Of a stretch of 64,000 bases of DNA, positions 53,307 through 62,638 are shown in pieces. The stretch comes from Fischerella thermalis PCC 7521 (lineage in GTDB: Bacteria > Cyanobacteriota > Cyanobacteriia > Cyanobacteriales > Nostocaceae): the NCBI RefSeq assembly GCF_000317225.1, contig NZ_AJLL01000070.1, positions 58,256-122,255 of the forward strand, given 5' to 3'. The notes beneath the pieces were generated by a model. The model saw nothing but the letters and a program-made list of their open reading frames with translations, was not told the DNA's origin and searched no databases. Position numbers and translations under genes: made by a program. Positions within the stretch are counted from its first letter, which is position 1; each line of letters starts with the position of its first letter.

Positions 53307-54899
53307 ATGCCTTACACAATACCTAATAATAGTTGCGTTGGATGTGACAACTGCCGTCCTCAATGTCCTACAGGTGCTATCAAACTGGAAAACGATAAAT
53401 ACTGGATTGATCCGTGCCTTTGTAACAACTGTGAGGGTTACTATCCCGAACCACAATGTGTGATCGCTTGCCCAACAAATTCTCCCATACCTTGGCACGC
53501 TAAAAGAGGGAGATGCAAAGTTGACTTGCGAGAAGTGACTAGTCCAGATTTATTTTCCAATGGCAAGAGTAACCCCTTTGCTTCAGCAATTGTCATTTGG
53601 GAAGCTTGCAATTTGCTCTCCCAACGTGCATCATTACCTTGGGAAACAGATGAGCAAGGAAACTTGTGCTATCGTCGTCAAGTCAATCAAGGCAAAGGAG
53701 CGATCGCATTTCATCTGACAAAATCACCCCAAAGTAGTGAACCTGTCACAAAATTAGAAGCCATAGAGACACTGGATATCAGGGCTGCTTGTCTACATCT
53801 AGTTTTTGCAGCATATGCAACAACCCTAGATCAGCCTTGGGAGCAAGAATTTACAGTCGATGAACGACAGCTTGAGAAATACCTGGGCTTAGAAAAGCGC
53901 AAGGACTTAAGCAAAAACGTCAAGTTGACTTTGATAAACAACTTAGTCCAGCAAGCTTGCTCACTCGTCGTTTCCATTGACTGGCCACAACAAGGTATGC
54001 TTAAAGGCTTCTCCATCAAAGGAAGCCGTTTGTGGGAATTAGTCCAAGTTCAACGTCACTTTCAAGAAGATAATCTCGGATGTAAATATCTTGTCGGCTT
54101 AACCTTCAAAATTCGAGCTGGAGTTTGGGCGCAGTATTTCCTCAACAAACAAGCGTGTAAGGAACGCACAGCATTTTATCAATACGGTAGCCTGCCAAAA
54201 TCCTTATTAACTACAGTTATGAGCATTTGGCAGCAACACGAAGGTGCAGCAAGATTAATGCTGTGGTTACTATTTAAAACCAAAATGGGGGCTTCCCAAC
54301 GCATAACTGTTCCAACCTTAATGCGCGTTGCTTACGGCGAAGAGAAAATAGCCCAGGCGTGCAGACAAAGAGAAGAACGCAAACGCCTGCTGCGGACTTT
54401 TGAACATGATTTAGAAGTCCTCAATCACCACGGGATGAAATCAGTCTTTGATCCAGTCACCTACCCGCCAACCATCCAACCGTTGTGGGCGAGAATAGTG
54501 GACATTCCCGAAGATCCAGACGAAGCCTTAGAATTTTGGATTAACGACGGTAGCGGTACATCACGTCTGACAGACGTCAGTCCCCGTGGCAAATGGAACC
54601 TCTTAATGAATGCCCGAATTTTGTCCTTCAGCCTACCACCAGACTGGGAAAAGCAAACAGCCGACTTGGAAAAAAAGCAGCGAACCACAAAAAACAAAAG
54701 AAAAACCAAAACCACTGGTGACTTACTGGGCGAACAAATTTTACGGGCGCGCAAAAACCTCAACCTCTCGCAAAGAGAATTAGCCAAACTCGCAGGTAAA
54801 AGTCAAAGCTGGATTCGCGACATCGAAAAAGGCCGTCTCAAAGTAAAACTAGAAGACCAAGTAGTTTTACGTAAAGTCTTGGGTCTTAACACAGCCTAA
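53307..54899 (+). CDS. cnfR: Transcriptional activator of nif genes CnfR (PatB)
   Basis: 530 residues, the length of Anabaena PatB. The N-terminal bacterial ferredoxin domain has CVGCDNCRPQCPTG (about 10-23) and CLCNNCEGYYPEPQCVIACP (about 37-56). A long middle domain is unique to the family. Lys-rich linker at about 450-465. The C-terminal XRE-type helix-turn-helix is LSQRELAKLAGKSQSWIRDI (about 487-506). It activates nif promoters under low O2, with the clusters as likely O2 sensors. In heterocystous strains it acts in heterocysts. Promoter and leader features lie upstream (52684, 53109). Confidence 0.94.
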   Translation: MPYTIPNNSCVGCDNCRPQCPTGAIKLENDKYWIDPCLCNNCEGYYPEPQCVIACPTNSPIPWHAKRGRCKVDLREVTSPDLFSNGKSNPFASAIVIWEACNLLSQRASLPWETDEQGNLCYRRQVNQGKGAIAFHLTKSPQSSEPVTKLEAIETLDIRAACLHLVFAAYATTLDQPWEQEFTVDERQLEKYLGLEKRKDLSKNVKLTLINNLVQQACSLVVSIDWPQQGMLKGFSIKGSRLWELVQVQRHFQEDNLGCKYLVGLTFKIRAGVWAQYFLNKQACKERTAFYQYGSLPKSLLTTVMSIWQQHEGAARLMLWLLFKTKMGASQRITVPTLMRVAYGEEKIAQACRQREERKRLLRTFEHDLEVLNHHGMKSVFDPVTYPPTIQPLWARIVDIPEDPDEALEFWINDGSGTSRLTDVSPRGKWNLLMNARILSFSLPPDWEKQTADLEKKQRTTKNKRKTKTTGDLLGEQILRARKNLNLSQRELAKLAGKSQSWIRDIEKGRLKVKLEDQVVLRKVLGLNTA

Positions 54900-55155
54900 T
54901 TTTCTTAAAAAATAACTAGCAACTAAAACTCAGTTGCTTTTCTCCAGGGTCATTACCGTAACTGTTTACTTAATTGATATTAAGATAGAAAAGTAATATC
55001 TAGTTTAAGTGATTATCTTTTGCAGTATTCTTCACTGCGGGTTCAAAGAGAGACTAGGGGTGATATTTTTTGTTATCAGTGATTAACTGAATTCGAGATT
55101 ACAAGTTGCCCAATGTCTCTACAGAGTCTCTTTATAATTCATAGTTGATAATTCA

Positions 55156-55959
55156 ATGCCAACTGCCAAAAAAGTTTTTCGGGTTGATGAATTGAATGTG
55201 CAAATTTATAGGGGTGAAACTGAATTAGCCCAGAATGTAGCAGAAATTGCACAGAATTATTTACGGGATGTTTTACAACAAAATGGTAAGGCTTTTGTAT
55301 TGCTAGCTACAGGTAATTCTCAGATTAAATTTCTCGATGCATTAATAGCATTAGATGGCATTGATTGGCAGCGTGTTACTTGTTTTCATTTGGATGAATA
55401 TTTAGGAATTTCTGCTGCTCATGCTGCTAGTTTTCGGCGCTACTTGCGGGAACGTTTCCACAATCGAGTCAATCTGAAAGAATTTCACTACATCGAGGGT
55501 GACACTTTAGAACCTATACTAGAATGCGATCGCTACAGCAAATTATTACAAGCACAACCAATTGATTTATGTTGCTTGGGTGTGGGAGAAAATGGACACA
55601 TCGCTTTTAACGATCCATCTGTGGCTAATTTCCAAGACCGTTACAGCGTAAAACTAGTCAAATTAGATCAACTTAATCAACAGCAACAAGTAAAGCAAGG
55701 TCATTTTCCTAGTCTAGAAGCTGTGCCAAAATATGCTTTTACTGTTACTATTCCCACAATTTGTTCTGCTAAAAAAATTCTTTGTCTTGCGCCGGGATCA
55801 CATAAAGCTAAAATAGTTCAAAAGATGTTACAAGGAGATATCAGTACAGATTGTCCTGTTTCTGTGCTGCGTCAATATTCTCAGACAACACTGTTTTTGG
55901 ATGAAGATTCTGCTTCATTGCTTAGTCAAAGTACGTCTAGTCACACCCGTAAATCGTAA
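55156..55959 (+). CDS. nagB: Glucosamine-6-phosphate deaminase
   Basis: 267 residues. Motifs are FVLLATGNSQIKFLDAL (about 48-64, phosphate binding), FHLDEYLGIS (about 77-86, catalytic Asp) and CLGVGENGHIAFNDPS (about 139-154, with the catalytic His). It converts glucosamine-6-P to fructose-6-P and ammonia. The last ten codons (STSSHTRKS and stop) are encoded by a dispersed repeat (55931-55985), so the native C-terminus may have been replaced. Stand-alone, 257 bp after cnfR. Confidence 0.9.
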   Translation: MPTAKKVFRVDELNVQIYRGETELAQNVAEIAQNYLRDVLQQNGKAFVLLATGNSQIKFLDALIALDGIDWQRVTCFHLDEYLGISAAHAASFRRYLRERFHNRVNLKEFHYIEGDTLEPILECDRYSKLLQAQPIDLCCLGVGENGHIAFNDPSVANFQDRYSVKLVKLDQLNQQQQVKQGHFPSLEAVPKYAFTVTIPTICSAKKILCLAPGSHKAKIVQKMLQGDISTDCPVSVLRQYSQTTLFLDEDSASLLSQSTSSHTRKS

Positions 55960-55985
55960 ATTCATATCTTGATTCAGCAACGCCA
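55931..55985 (+). repeat. Dispersed repeat C, copy 3, entering the nagB 3' end
   Basis: GTACGTCTAGTCACACCCGT continues AAATCGTAAATTCATATCTT and GATTCAGCAACGCCA, nearly identical to copies at 40437 and 45595. The palindromic head of the other copies is missing here. The nagB stop codon TAA lies inside the repeat. Confidence 0.85.
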
Positions 55986-56102
55986 ATAATTCTAATTAAT
56001 CCCCTCCCCGATTTCAAGTAAAAGAAATTCAAGCGGAGTGCAATAATTGGGGCGGGGTTATTTCTCTGTAACTTCATATTAAACTGGTATTAACTGATAA
56101 AC

Positions 56103-56258
56103 TTATGTTGGAAAACGATTATAAATACATGAAATTCTACTTTGTGTATTAGTTTCTTCTGGAATTGGACGGTATTGCAACCAGGCAAATAAAGCGGCAG
56201 TACCCAGAAAAATTAAAGTGATGGCTGCCACCAGTTGAAGCATGATACTGTAACGCAT
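56103..56258 (-). CDS. Possible small membrane protein of 51 residues
   Basis: ATG at 56258, stop at 56103. The N-terminal membrane helix is about residues 6-27 (MLQLVAAITLIFLGTAALFA), followed by WLQYRPIPEETN and a short polar tail. No Shine-Dalgarno sequence is visible. It is a single-span small protein of a kind common in cyanobacteria. Coding is supported only by the coherent helix-plus-tail pattern and its position in an otherwise empty gap upstream of nothing else. Confidence 0.35.
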   Translation of the reverse strand: MRYSIMLQLVAAITLIFLGTAALFAWLQYRPIPEETNTQSRISCIYNRFPT

Positions 56259-56308
56259 AAAAAATTTTTAGATTTGAGATTTTTTCAATTATTGTAAAGA
56301 GTCAAATA

Positions 56309-56761
56309 CTATACTTTTTCTGTAGATTCTGATTGTTCAGATCGCATTTTCAAAGCACGGTTCATTTCTGCAAAACCTTGGCATGTATTGGTTTCTAGTT
56401 GACGTGTAAAAAACGGAACAAGTATTCCTCGAAAAATTTCCCTTTGAATGAAGTGAGTGCGATTTATTGTCAGAGATTGTATCAAGAAAATGTGTTCACC
56501 ATCAAACAGCCCTGGTATGATAAAATGCCCTAACCAGCGTAATTCTCGATTTGGCATAACTCTAAGGACTTTTGGTTTAAAAGTTATTTCATTTTTTCCT
56601 GGTGGCTGAATTTGTACTTCTAGATGAGAACCTTCCCGAACCTCTCCACTAACTCGACGGATAAAGGGATTCCATGTTGGAAAATTGTCAAAATCAGTGA
56701 GTATTTTCCAAACCTGGTGATCTGGTGCTTGAATCTCAATTTCTGTGTATATTTCCTTCAT
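56309..56761 (-). CDS. SRPBCC (START-like) family protein
   Basis: 150 residues. Opening EIYTEIEIQAPDHQVWKILT, then FPTWNPFIRRVSGEVREGS, and the ELRWLGHFIIPGLFDGEHIF beta strands are the pattern of polyketide-cyclase/SRPBCC proteins, which bind hydrophobic ligands. The ligand is unknown. It lies 35 bp downstream of 56797-57384 on the same strand, so the two are likely co-transcribed. ATG start. Confidence 0.82.
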   Translation of the reverse strand: MKEIYTEIEIQAPDHQVWKILTDFDNFPTWNPFIRRVSGEVREGSHLEVQIQPPGKNEITFKPKVLRVMPNRELRWLGHFIIPGLFDGEHIFLIQSLTINRTHFIQREIFRGILVPFFTRQLETNTCQGFAEMNRALKMRSEQSESTEKV

Positions 56762-56796
56762 AGTTAATTTTTAAATGTACACTTTGTGTTCATTAA

Positions 56797-57384
56797 TTAT
56801 GGGTGTTTTACTCGAAAATTTGCCCACATGATAAAGCCATGTATTTGGCAGTCCAAATCTTGTAGCCACTCAACTAATTCATGATTGCTATTGTGTAACA
56901 AAGTATAGTCTTGGTCATCTTGGACTAAGGTTAAACCTGTTTGCGAATTCTCAATACTCGTTTCAATATTGCAGCTAAAACGTTCATCTAATAATTTCAG
57001 CAGCTGTGTTACTTTGGCTTGCGCTACTTCTAAACTTAATAGGGTGTAATCTTGCTGTTGAATGATTTGTTGAAGTTCGACGATATTGCTAAATTTTCGC
57101 CGACCAAGGGTGCCTTGAGTTGGTACTAAAAGTGCCGCCGCCCCATTTTTCAAGTCTTGCTGGTTTAACGCAAAATAATTCCAATCACCGTAAGCATACT
57201 GAATTAATTCGCCGTTGCCAGTGGGTAACACCAATCTGGAATGCCAGCCGTGGTCTGTTACATGGATTGTAACTGGCTTGGCAGGGTCAGTAGGGGGTAC
57301 GATGGTTGCAGGAGACAACATCCAGACCAACAAAATAGAAGCAATTCCTAGTAGAGCAAATTTGGCAATGCGGCATAAACGCAT
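56797..57384 (-). CDS. DUF2459-family exported protein
   Basis: 195 residues. The signal or anchor helix is at about 7-28 (KFALLGIASILLVWMLSPAT). The domain then shows IHVTDHGWHSRLVLPTGNG (about 40-58) and YAYGDWNYF (about 64-72), the hallmarks of DUF2459. Function unknown in the family. It lies 18 bp downstream of the ferric-reductase-like gene and 35 bp upstream of the SRPBCC gene, so it is likely a three-gene transcript. Confidence 0.8.
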   Translation of the reverse strand: MRLCRIAKFALLGIASILLVWMLSPATIVPPTDPAKPVTIHVTDHGWHSRLVLPTGNGELIQYAYGDWNYFALNQQDLKNGAAALLVPTQGTLGRRKFSNIVELQQIIQQQDYTLLSLEVAQAKVTQLLKLLDERFSCNIETSIENSQTGLTLVQDDQDYTLLHNSNHELVEWLQDLDCQIHGFIMWANFRVKHP

Positions 57385-57402
57385 AGCTGATAGATGATGC
57401 TG

Positions 57403-58746
57403 TTAAACAAGGTTGTAATGTTCCATGTGAATGTTGGTGACAGGTACTTCCAACTCGTGCAAGGCTTTCTCTACCTGATCCATCATTTTTGGTACGGCAC
57501 AGATAAAGTAATTTCGAGTGGCAGGACGCTTAGGAATATAGCGTTTTAGCAGTCCCTGATCAACATATCCACTTTCTCCTGACCAATCCTCCGGCGGTTC
57601 TCTCAGAACGTGGATCACTGTCAGGTCTAATTTGTCTTTTAAGGCTTCAATTTCTTCTCGGTAAGTAATGTCTTCCCAAGTCTTATTCGCATAAATTAAC
57701 AGTAGGGGGCGCTCATCTTGACGTTCTGCTAAGGTAAGAAGCATACTCATCATTGGTGTGATGCCGATACCTCCAGCAATAAAGACAAATCCAGCAGTAT
57801 TCTCATAGCGGTCTGTGGTGAAAACTCCATAGGGACCATCTAGGAAAGCTTTAGTACCTGGTTTGACATCTTTGATTGTTTTGGTGAAGTCTCCTAAAGC
57901 CTTAATGCCAAATTCAATGCGATCGCAATGTTCTGCACTGGAAGCAAAAGAAAATGGATGTTCTCGCATTCTAAAGGGCGAAATTTCTAGAGTCAGCCAA
58001 GCAAATTGACCTGGTTGGAAGCGAATTCCTTCGTGTCCTCTGGGACGCAAAACTAGATTCCAGACATTGCCCCTTTGGGGGATGGCTGCTTCTACCAAGT
58101 AAGGTTTTTTCTGCATAAAGTAGGGCTTGACCAAGCGGACGTAAATTAATAACCACAACGCAGCTACTGCAATACCAGTCCAGATCACTGCTTTCCAAAA
58201 AAGTCCCAAGTAATTGCCCACACCCAAGGCATGTCCTAAACTAAATCCAACAATAATAACTGCTAAGATACCATGAGCAATACGCCAAGGTTCGTAGGGA
58301 ATATTAAGCTGTTTGCGCCAAATAGAAGTGACAATAATCGCAATTAGCGCCAGAGTAGCGATAACTGCTGCCCTCGCACGCCACGGGGCTTGGATAAAAT
58401 TCAATAGTTGGAGTGTCTCTGGGTTATCAATAAACACAATTATCGGGTGAGTCAGGATGAAGAAAAACGCAACTATCGAGGTGTAGCGGTGAAACTGAAG
58501 AATTAGGTCAACACCATAGGAGGCTTCGATACGGTTGATTCGGGCAGTTAGGGCAAACTGCATTGCCATCATTGCTAAACCAATAAAACCCAAAGCAGCA
58601 GAAAACTCTAGCCAAAAACTACGTATATCACTTGGTGTAGGTGGGTATAAAAGCAGTATCAATAAGGGTAGTAGGATAATTACAAGATATGCACCTATCC
58701 AAGATGCCCCTATTACTACAGGATTTTTCATTAACAAACTTCTCAT
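57403..58746 (-). CDS. Ferric-reductase-like membrane flavoprotein
   Basis: 447 residues. Six membrane helices (about 10-215) make a ferric reductase-like haem domain with His pairs (FHRYTSIVAFFFILTH; RIAHGILAVIIVGFSLGHAL). FAD-binding follows: MREHPFSFASSAE (about 260-272). NAD(P)-binding is FVFIAGGIGITPMMSMLLTL (about 325-344), with a C-terminal CAVPKMMDQVE. It passes electrons from NAD(P)H across the membrane to ferric iron or oxygen. The start at 58746 is fixed by a perfect AGGAGG 9 bases upstream. Confidence 0.9.
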   Translation of the reverse strand: MRSLLMKNPVVIGASWIGAYLVIILLPLLILLLYPPTPSDIRSFWLEFSAALGFIGLAMMAMQFALTARINRIEASYGVDLILQFHRYTSIVAFFFILTHPIIVFIDNPETLQLLNFIQAPWRARAAVIATLALIAIIVTSIWRKQLNIPYEPWRIAHGILAVIIVGFSLGHALGVGNYLGLFWKAVIWTGIAVAALWLLIYVRLVKPYFMQKKPYLVEAAIPQRGNVWNLVLRPRGHEGIRFQPGQFAWLTLEISPFRMREHPFSFASSAEHCDRIEFGIKALGDFTKTIKDVKPGTKAFLDGPYGVFTTDRYENTAGFVFIAGGIGITPMMSMLLTLAERQDERPLLLIYANKTWEDITYREEIEALKDKLDLTVIHVLREPPEDWSGESGYVDQGLLKRYIPKRPATRNYFICAVPKMMDQVEKALHELEVPVTNIHMEHYNLV

Positions 58747-58849
58747 AGACGCATACCTCCTAACCTTGTTGTTGTCGCAAAAATTTTATAATCATAGGTT
58801 TTTGCTCCAATTTATTCAATGATTCCAAATGGAATATTCGCTTTTTTGA

Positions 58850-59200
58850 TCAGGTAAGTGGTGCTATCAGCCTCAGGAGAATAGAGTTAATAATTGCCAA
58901 TGCGATTGAACCCAGCAAAGCACTCCAAAAACCGTATCTTAAGCGAAAACCAGGCACTATAGCAGCTGATAATCCAAAGATAATTGAATTGAGAACAAAG
59001 AAGAATAAGCCTATGGTAATGATAATAAATGGCAGGGTAAAAAAGGTTAAAATCGGAAGTAAAAGCGCATTCAATATTCCAAAAACTGCGGCGGTAATTA
59101 ACGCTTTTCCAAAACCGTCTATTTCTACTCCTATTGGTAGTCGAGAAATAATCAAAAAGCTGACAGCGGTGACTAACCAAGTAATTATCAACCCAACCAT
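58850..59200 (-). CDS. Four-helix phage-holin-family membrane protein (DUF360 type)
   Basis: 116 residues, almost all hydrophobic: four membrane helices (about 3-20, 28-50, 53-75, 83-110). The family signature is FGKALITAAVFGILNALLLP. Common as a single-copy chromosomal protein in cyanobacteria; despite the name it is not evidence of a prophage. The start is set by an AAGGAG sequence 8 bases upstream of the ATG. Confidence 0.88.
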   Translation of the reverse strand: MVGLIITWLVTAVSFLIISRLPIGVEIDGFGKALITAAVFGILNALLLPILTFFTLPFIIITIGLFFFVLNSIIFGLSAAIVPGFRLRYGFWSALLGSIALAIINSILLRLIAPLT

Positions 59201-59736
59201 AAGAAAGACTCCTTATCAGTAACATGTCGATTTCGGTCGAGCAGGTCGATATTTTTAGTATTCACGATAAATGTGAATAGAAAGTGACTGCACTATCACA
59301 CTTTTACCAAGTTCATACAAATTAATAGAGTTTATGTTTGCGGTACTCGCGCTTGATTGCAAACTAACTATATCGATTACATCGAAAATTGGACACATCG
59401 GTGTATCGCCGACATCAGCAGCTAGTAGTAGACTGACCAGACTAAAACAGTGCATAAATAAACCGCACCAGCTCCGGAGAATACAGAGATAGAAAAAGAG
59501 ATTTATTGCAACATTTTAGCTGTGCCACAGTACTACTACTACTGACTTTAGCGAAGAAGTGTAAATTCTAATTCAGTGTTTACAAAGCGTGTCAATCACT
59601 TTTCAGCTAAAAAAAAGACAATTTGAGTTGGTAATAGATATATCAAAATATAGAACAAAATTACATCAAAAGTAATGAATTAAATTTGAATGAGATAATA
59701 ATAAAAAATATTAGTTGATCTTCACAGTTAATGTTT
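59201..59736. other. Intergenic region with one dispersed repeat
   Basis: 536 bp. It holds the second copy of the 85-bp repeat (59450-59547). The rest, including a 66-codon frame on the minus strand at 59255-59455, shows no coding character. Upstream of the holin-like gene an AAGGAG site is present; no promoter motif was recognised. Confidence 0.5.
59450..59547. repeat. Dispersed repeat, about 85 bp, copy 2
   Basis: Shares GTGCAT.AATAAACCGCA, then GATAGAAAAAGAGATTTATT and ATTTTA...TGCCAC...TACT with 12547-12629. It contains a short extra stretch (CCAGCTCCGG) after CCGCA compared with copy 1. Confidence 0.65.
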
Positions 59737-60753
59737 TTAAAACTTTAAATTCTCTGGGCTATCTCCCCGAATTTCCTCTATTTGACCAACTTCAAAAATT
59801 AGGGTGAAGGGTTGACCCATTTCTTTTTCTAAAAATTTTTCTAATAAAGTAACTTGTGTTGGTGTTACAGATTCCTTTGTTCTAACATTCAAACGAACTT
59901 GTGGGGGATCAGTTAACCAATTCACACTAATATTTAGCAGTACCACCCGTTGAAAGGTAATAGTTCGATTCAGCAATGCTTGCCTAATACTAGTTTCAAG
60001 TCTAGCTTGTCTAATTAATTGATAAAAGCTTATGCTTAAGGGAATAAAAAGTATTGCTGTAAAAGCTAGTGTCCAGCCAAGGGCTTTTCTCGCACGTTTG
60101 AAGGAGGTGCAACCCGTTAGCAAAAACGTCACCATACAGGAAAGAGTGATTCCCAACAAATTAGTTAGATAAAGTATTGTTGCACCGGTACTAAGTTGCA
60201 AATTTAATTGTGATAAACCCAAGCCAATTACACAAATTGGTGGCATAAGTGCGACTGCGATCGCGGTTCCGGCTAAACTTTCAGAAATTTTTGGTTCCAC
60301 TTTTGCATAAGCACTAATTCCCCCAGCCGCTACGGCAATTCCTAAATCTAGTAAAGTGGGTCGAGAACGGGCGATAATTTCACTACCAAATTCTGGAAGC
60401 GCCACGAAGTAACCGATAAACCAAGCTAAAGCCGCTGCAAGAATAGTTCCGGAGATAATTGCTGTTAAACCTTTACGAAATAAAATTACATTGCCTTCTA
60501 AAGCTCCAAATGCTACTCCCCGGATTGGCAACATTAAAGGTGCAATAATCATTGCACCAATAATCACAGCAGCACTATTAGAAAGCAGTCCTAAGGTAGC
60601 GATGATACAAGAACCAAAAATTAGCACTATATAATTAATACTTATTGTTGATTCTTCTAATAGACTATTGCGTATAGTCTCTAATTGCGGTGGTGGAATT
60701 TGTTTGTTTTTGAAATTATTAAAACGATTGCGAATACCATTTATATTTCGCAC
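59737..60753 (-). CDS. DUF389-family membrane protein
   Basis: 338 residues. The conserved block NSAAVIIGAMIIAPLMLPIRG (about 58-78) and the later VGIAVALMPPICVIGLGLS-like stretch (about 163-181) define DUF389. About six membrane helices span 40-260, then a soluble C-terminal domain. The transport role is assumed, substrate unknown. Stand-alone. ATG start at 60753. Confidence 0.88.
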   Translation of the reverse strand: MRNINGIRNRFNNFKNKQIPPPQLETIRNSLLEESTISINYIVLIFGSCIIATLGLLSNSAAVIIGAMIIAPLMLPIRGVAFGALEGNVILFRKGLTAIISGTILAAALAWFIGYFVALPEFGSEIIARSRPTLLDLGIAVAAGGISAYAKVEPKISESLAGTAIAVALMPPICVIGLGLSQLNLQLSTGATILYLTNLLGITLSCMVTFLLTGCTSFKRARKALGWTLAFTAILFIPLSISFYQLIRQARLETSIRQALLNRTITFQRVVLLNISVNWLTDPPQVRLNVRTKESVTPTQVTLLEKFLEKEMGQPFTLIFEVGQIEEIRGDSPENLKF

Positions 60754-60945
60754 AATGCTATCCCTCGCACGCCAATAATTTTTGAGAAAGTAAAGGGTGA
60801 ACAGTATCTACGCTACCAAATTTATCTATTCAGAATCAATAAATTATTTGAGTTCATCATCTATCACAACGAGCGATCGCATAGTTTTAATTGTCATATT
60901 ATACCAATTTAATGTGAAGCCGTACTAAATGAGTAACCCTCCACT

Positions 60946-60990
60946 CTTGGCGTTCTACCCTTCCGGAAGCGGTTTGCGCGTTTATGCCGT
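60946..60990 (+). repeat. Degenerate short GC-rich repeat
   Basis: CTTGGCGTTCTACCCTTCCG, then GAAGCGGTTTGCGCG and TTATGCCGTCTTAGCGG. It is a diverged copy of the TACCCT(A/G)CGGGAAGC repeat (see 20281, 34546, 47235), with the same flanking pattern as at 34540. Confidence 0.6.
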
Positions 60991-61046
60991 CTTAGCGGTT
61001 AGTTTTTTAAAATAATGTGTATCTTCATAAATAATTGGTATTAGTG

Positions 61047-62081
61047 TCAATCTGCTTTCAACTCATCCATTTCAAATAAACTAATAATTACTCCAGCAAT
61101 GGGGACAGCCAGAAAAACTCCTAGTAGTCCTGCGACTCTTGCACCTATTAATAGTGCAAAAAACATTACAACTGGATTAATATTCAACGAACCTTGCATA
61201 ATGCGAGGCATAAGTAAATTCTCTTCTATTTGTTGAAGTAAAATACAACCTACTAATACTTTGAGACTGAGCCAAATTCCTTGAGGTAAAACAATTAAAG
61301 ACACAAGGCTAATTCCTAGTGTGGCTCCAATACCTGGAATCAAGTCAAAAACTCCGGCAATGGTAGCTAAAATTAATGCATAAGGCACTTGCAAAATCAA
61401 AAATACAATAAAAGCAGAGATCCCAAAGAATACAGATAAAATTAGCCTTCCCCAGAAAAAGCCTAAAAAGTTTCGCTGAATTGCAACCGTCAATTCGTGA
61501 CGTAGACCTTCGGGAAAAAATTTCAGAATGAAATACCAGAGACGTTTGCCGTCTAGTAACATGAAAAAAGCAACAACGGCAATCAAAATTACATCTACTA
61601 AGCTGGCAAGTAACCTTTGAACAGTGGCGAAACCCACACCAATTCCAGCTAAAGCTTGATTTCGTAGTTCCTTTTCAACAGCGCTTAAATCCACTTGTAA
61701 ATTCCACTTATCCAGTAAAGCTTCTAGTCGTTCTAATAAAGATATTATAAAGTTGACAAACTCTGGAGATTGACTCAGTAATTGTTGTCCCTGAGATAAA
61801 GCTGCAAAACCGATTGTCAATGTAAAAATAGCAAGAATTAAAAGACTTACTAAAAAAACTAAAATGACTGCTAAAATGTGCGGTAAAAAACGCTCCACCC
61901 ACTGCACAGGATAATTAAGTACAAATGCTAAAACTGCTGCTAAAGTAAAAATTACAATTACTGTAGAAAGATAAGCCAAAACTTGAACTATTCCCCATCC
62001 AAGGGCAAATAATAGTAAATAGTGAACTAACTTGCTAGTACTTATTTGTTCTAAAAAATTATTTACTCTTGGTTTGTTCAT
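61047..62081 (-). CDS. AI-2E family transporter (PerM-like)
   Basis: 344 residues, seven or eight membrane helices: three at the N-terminus (about 18-95), then a soluble part (about 100-150), then five. The family signature is FDLIPGIGATLGISLVSLIV (about 243-262), followed by QQIEENLLMPRIMQGSLNINP. Substrates of these exporters vary and only some export AI-2. The start codon overlaps the frame of the decayed cytochrome gene upstream. Confidence 0.9.
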   Translation of the reverse strand: MNKPRVNNFLEQISTSKLVHYLLLFALGWGIVQVLAYLSTVIVIFTLAAVLAFVLNYPVQWVERFLPHILAVILVFLVSLLILAIFTLTIGFAALSQGQQLLSQSPEFVNFIISLLERLEALLDKWNLQVDLSAVEKELRNQALAGIGVGFATVQRLLASLVDVILIAVVAFFMLLDGKRLWYFILKFFPEGLRHELTVAIQRNFLGFFWGRLILSVFFGISAFIVFLILQVPYALILATIAGVFDLIPGIGATLGISLVSLIVLPQGIWLSLKVLVGCILLQQIEENLLMPRIMQGSLNINPVVMFFALLIGARVAGLLGVFLAVPIAGVIISLFEMDELKAD

Positions 62082-62638
62082 TGTTTTGTGTAATTAGTTT
62101 TGCATTTTCCTTGATTGACTCAGCACTAGCAGCTACACCACCATCATGAAAATAAGGTGCGCTGAGATACAGTCCAATGAGGTTTCGCCTTTTGGAAAAT
62201 AGCAGCACCTCGTTTCAAGGTGTCGATATCAGCAACTTCATGGGGAGATGGCGCTAAAGTATTTTGGAAGGCAGAAGACGTACCATTCAGTTGTGCAGCG
62301 ACGGGTAGACCGGGAGTATTTGCCATTAACCCGTTTTGCATAAACAAAGCATCACGACCCAAATCTATTAAGTCTTGGGTAACTTTAACTGCACCATGAT
62401 CAGGAGAAAGTGCTTGGCGTCCTTTTTCGGTTTGCAGCCATCTGTCGGCTTTTTCAGACTCGACTACATAACCCAAAACATCATAGGAACCTACACTTGT
62501 GGGGGGAGATTTTGTCAATGGTGTATAGGTTTTGTCAATAGAAGGCGGTCTTCCTGGCAAATTCAGTTCTAACTGAAAACCTAAAAAGCCGACGACTATT
62601 AACAAAGAGATGAGGATGAGAATTGCGCGCGATCGCAT
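62059..62638 (-). pseudogene. Decayed di-haem c-type cytochrome/peroxidase gene
   Basis: It starts with ATG at 62638 behind a GAGGAA site. An N-terminal anchor (about 6-22) precedes LPGRPPSIDKTYTPLTKSPP and SVGSYDVLGYVV, typical of a large cyanobacterial di-haem cytochrome family. The middle is drastically shortened: after DLGRDALF it jumps to LPVAAQLNG and AFQNTLAPSPHE, then GAAIFQKA, and no CxxCH haem site remains. The frame ends at 62144; shifting frame recovers APYFHDGGVAASAESIKENA down to a stop at 62059. So there are internal deletions plus a frameshift. Confidence 0.75.

Noticed and set aside
53121..53498. 125-codon minus-strand frame over the cnfR start
   Set aside because: Antisense to the ferredoxin domain of cnfR and its leader; no family resemblance or ribosome site.
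58850..59200. Prophage signal because of the holin name
   Set aside because: Single-copy four-helix proteins of this family are ordinary chromosomal genes in cyanobacteria; no other phage gene is nearby.
58887..59225. 112-codon minus-strand frame
   Set aside because: Overlaps the holin-family gene in another frame; the holin gene has the Shine-Dalgarno site and the hydrophobic pattern.
59255..59455. 66-codon minus-strand frame upstream of the holin-like gene
   Set aside because: No ribosome site, no family pattern, and it runs into a dispersed repeat.
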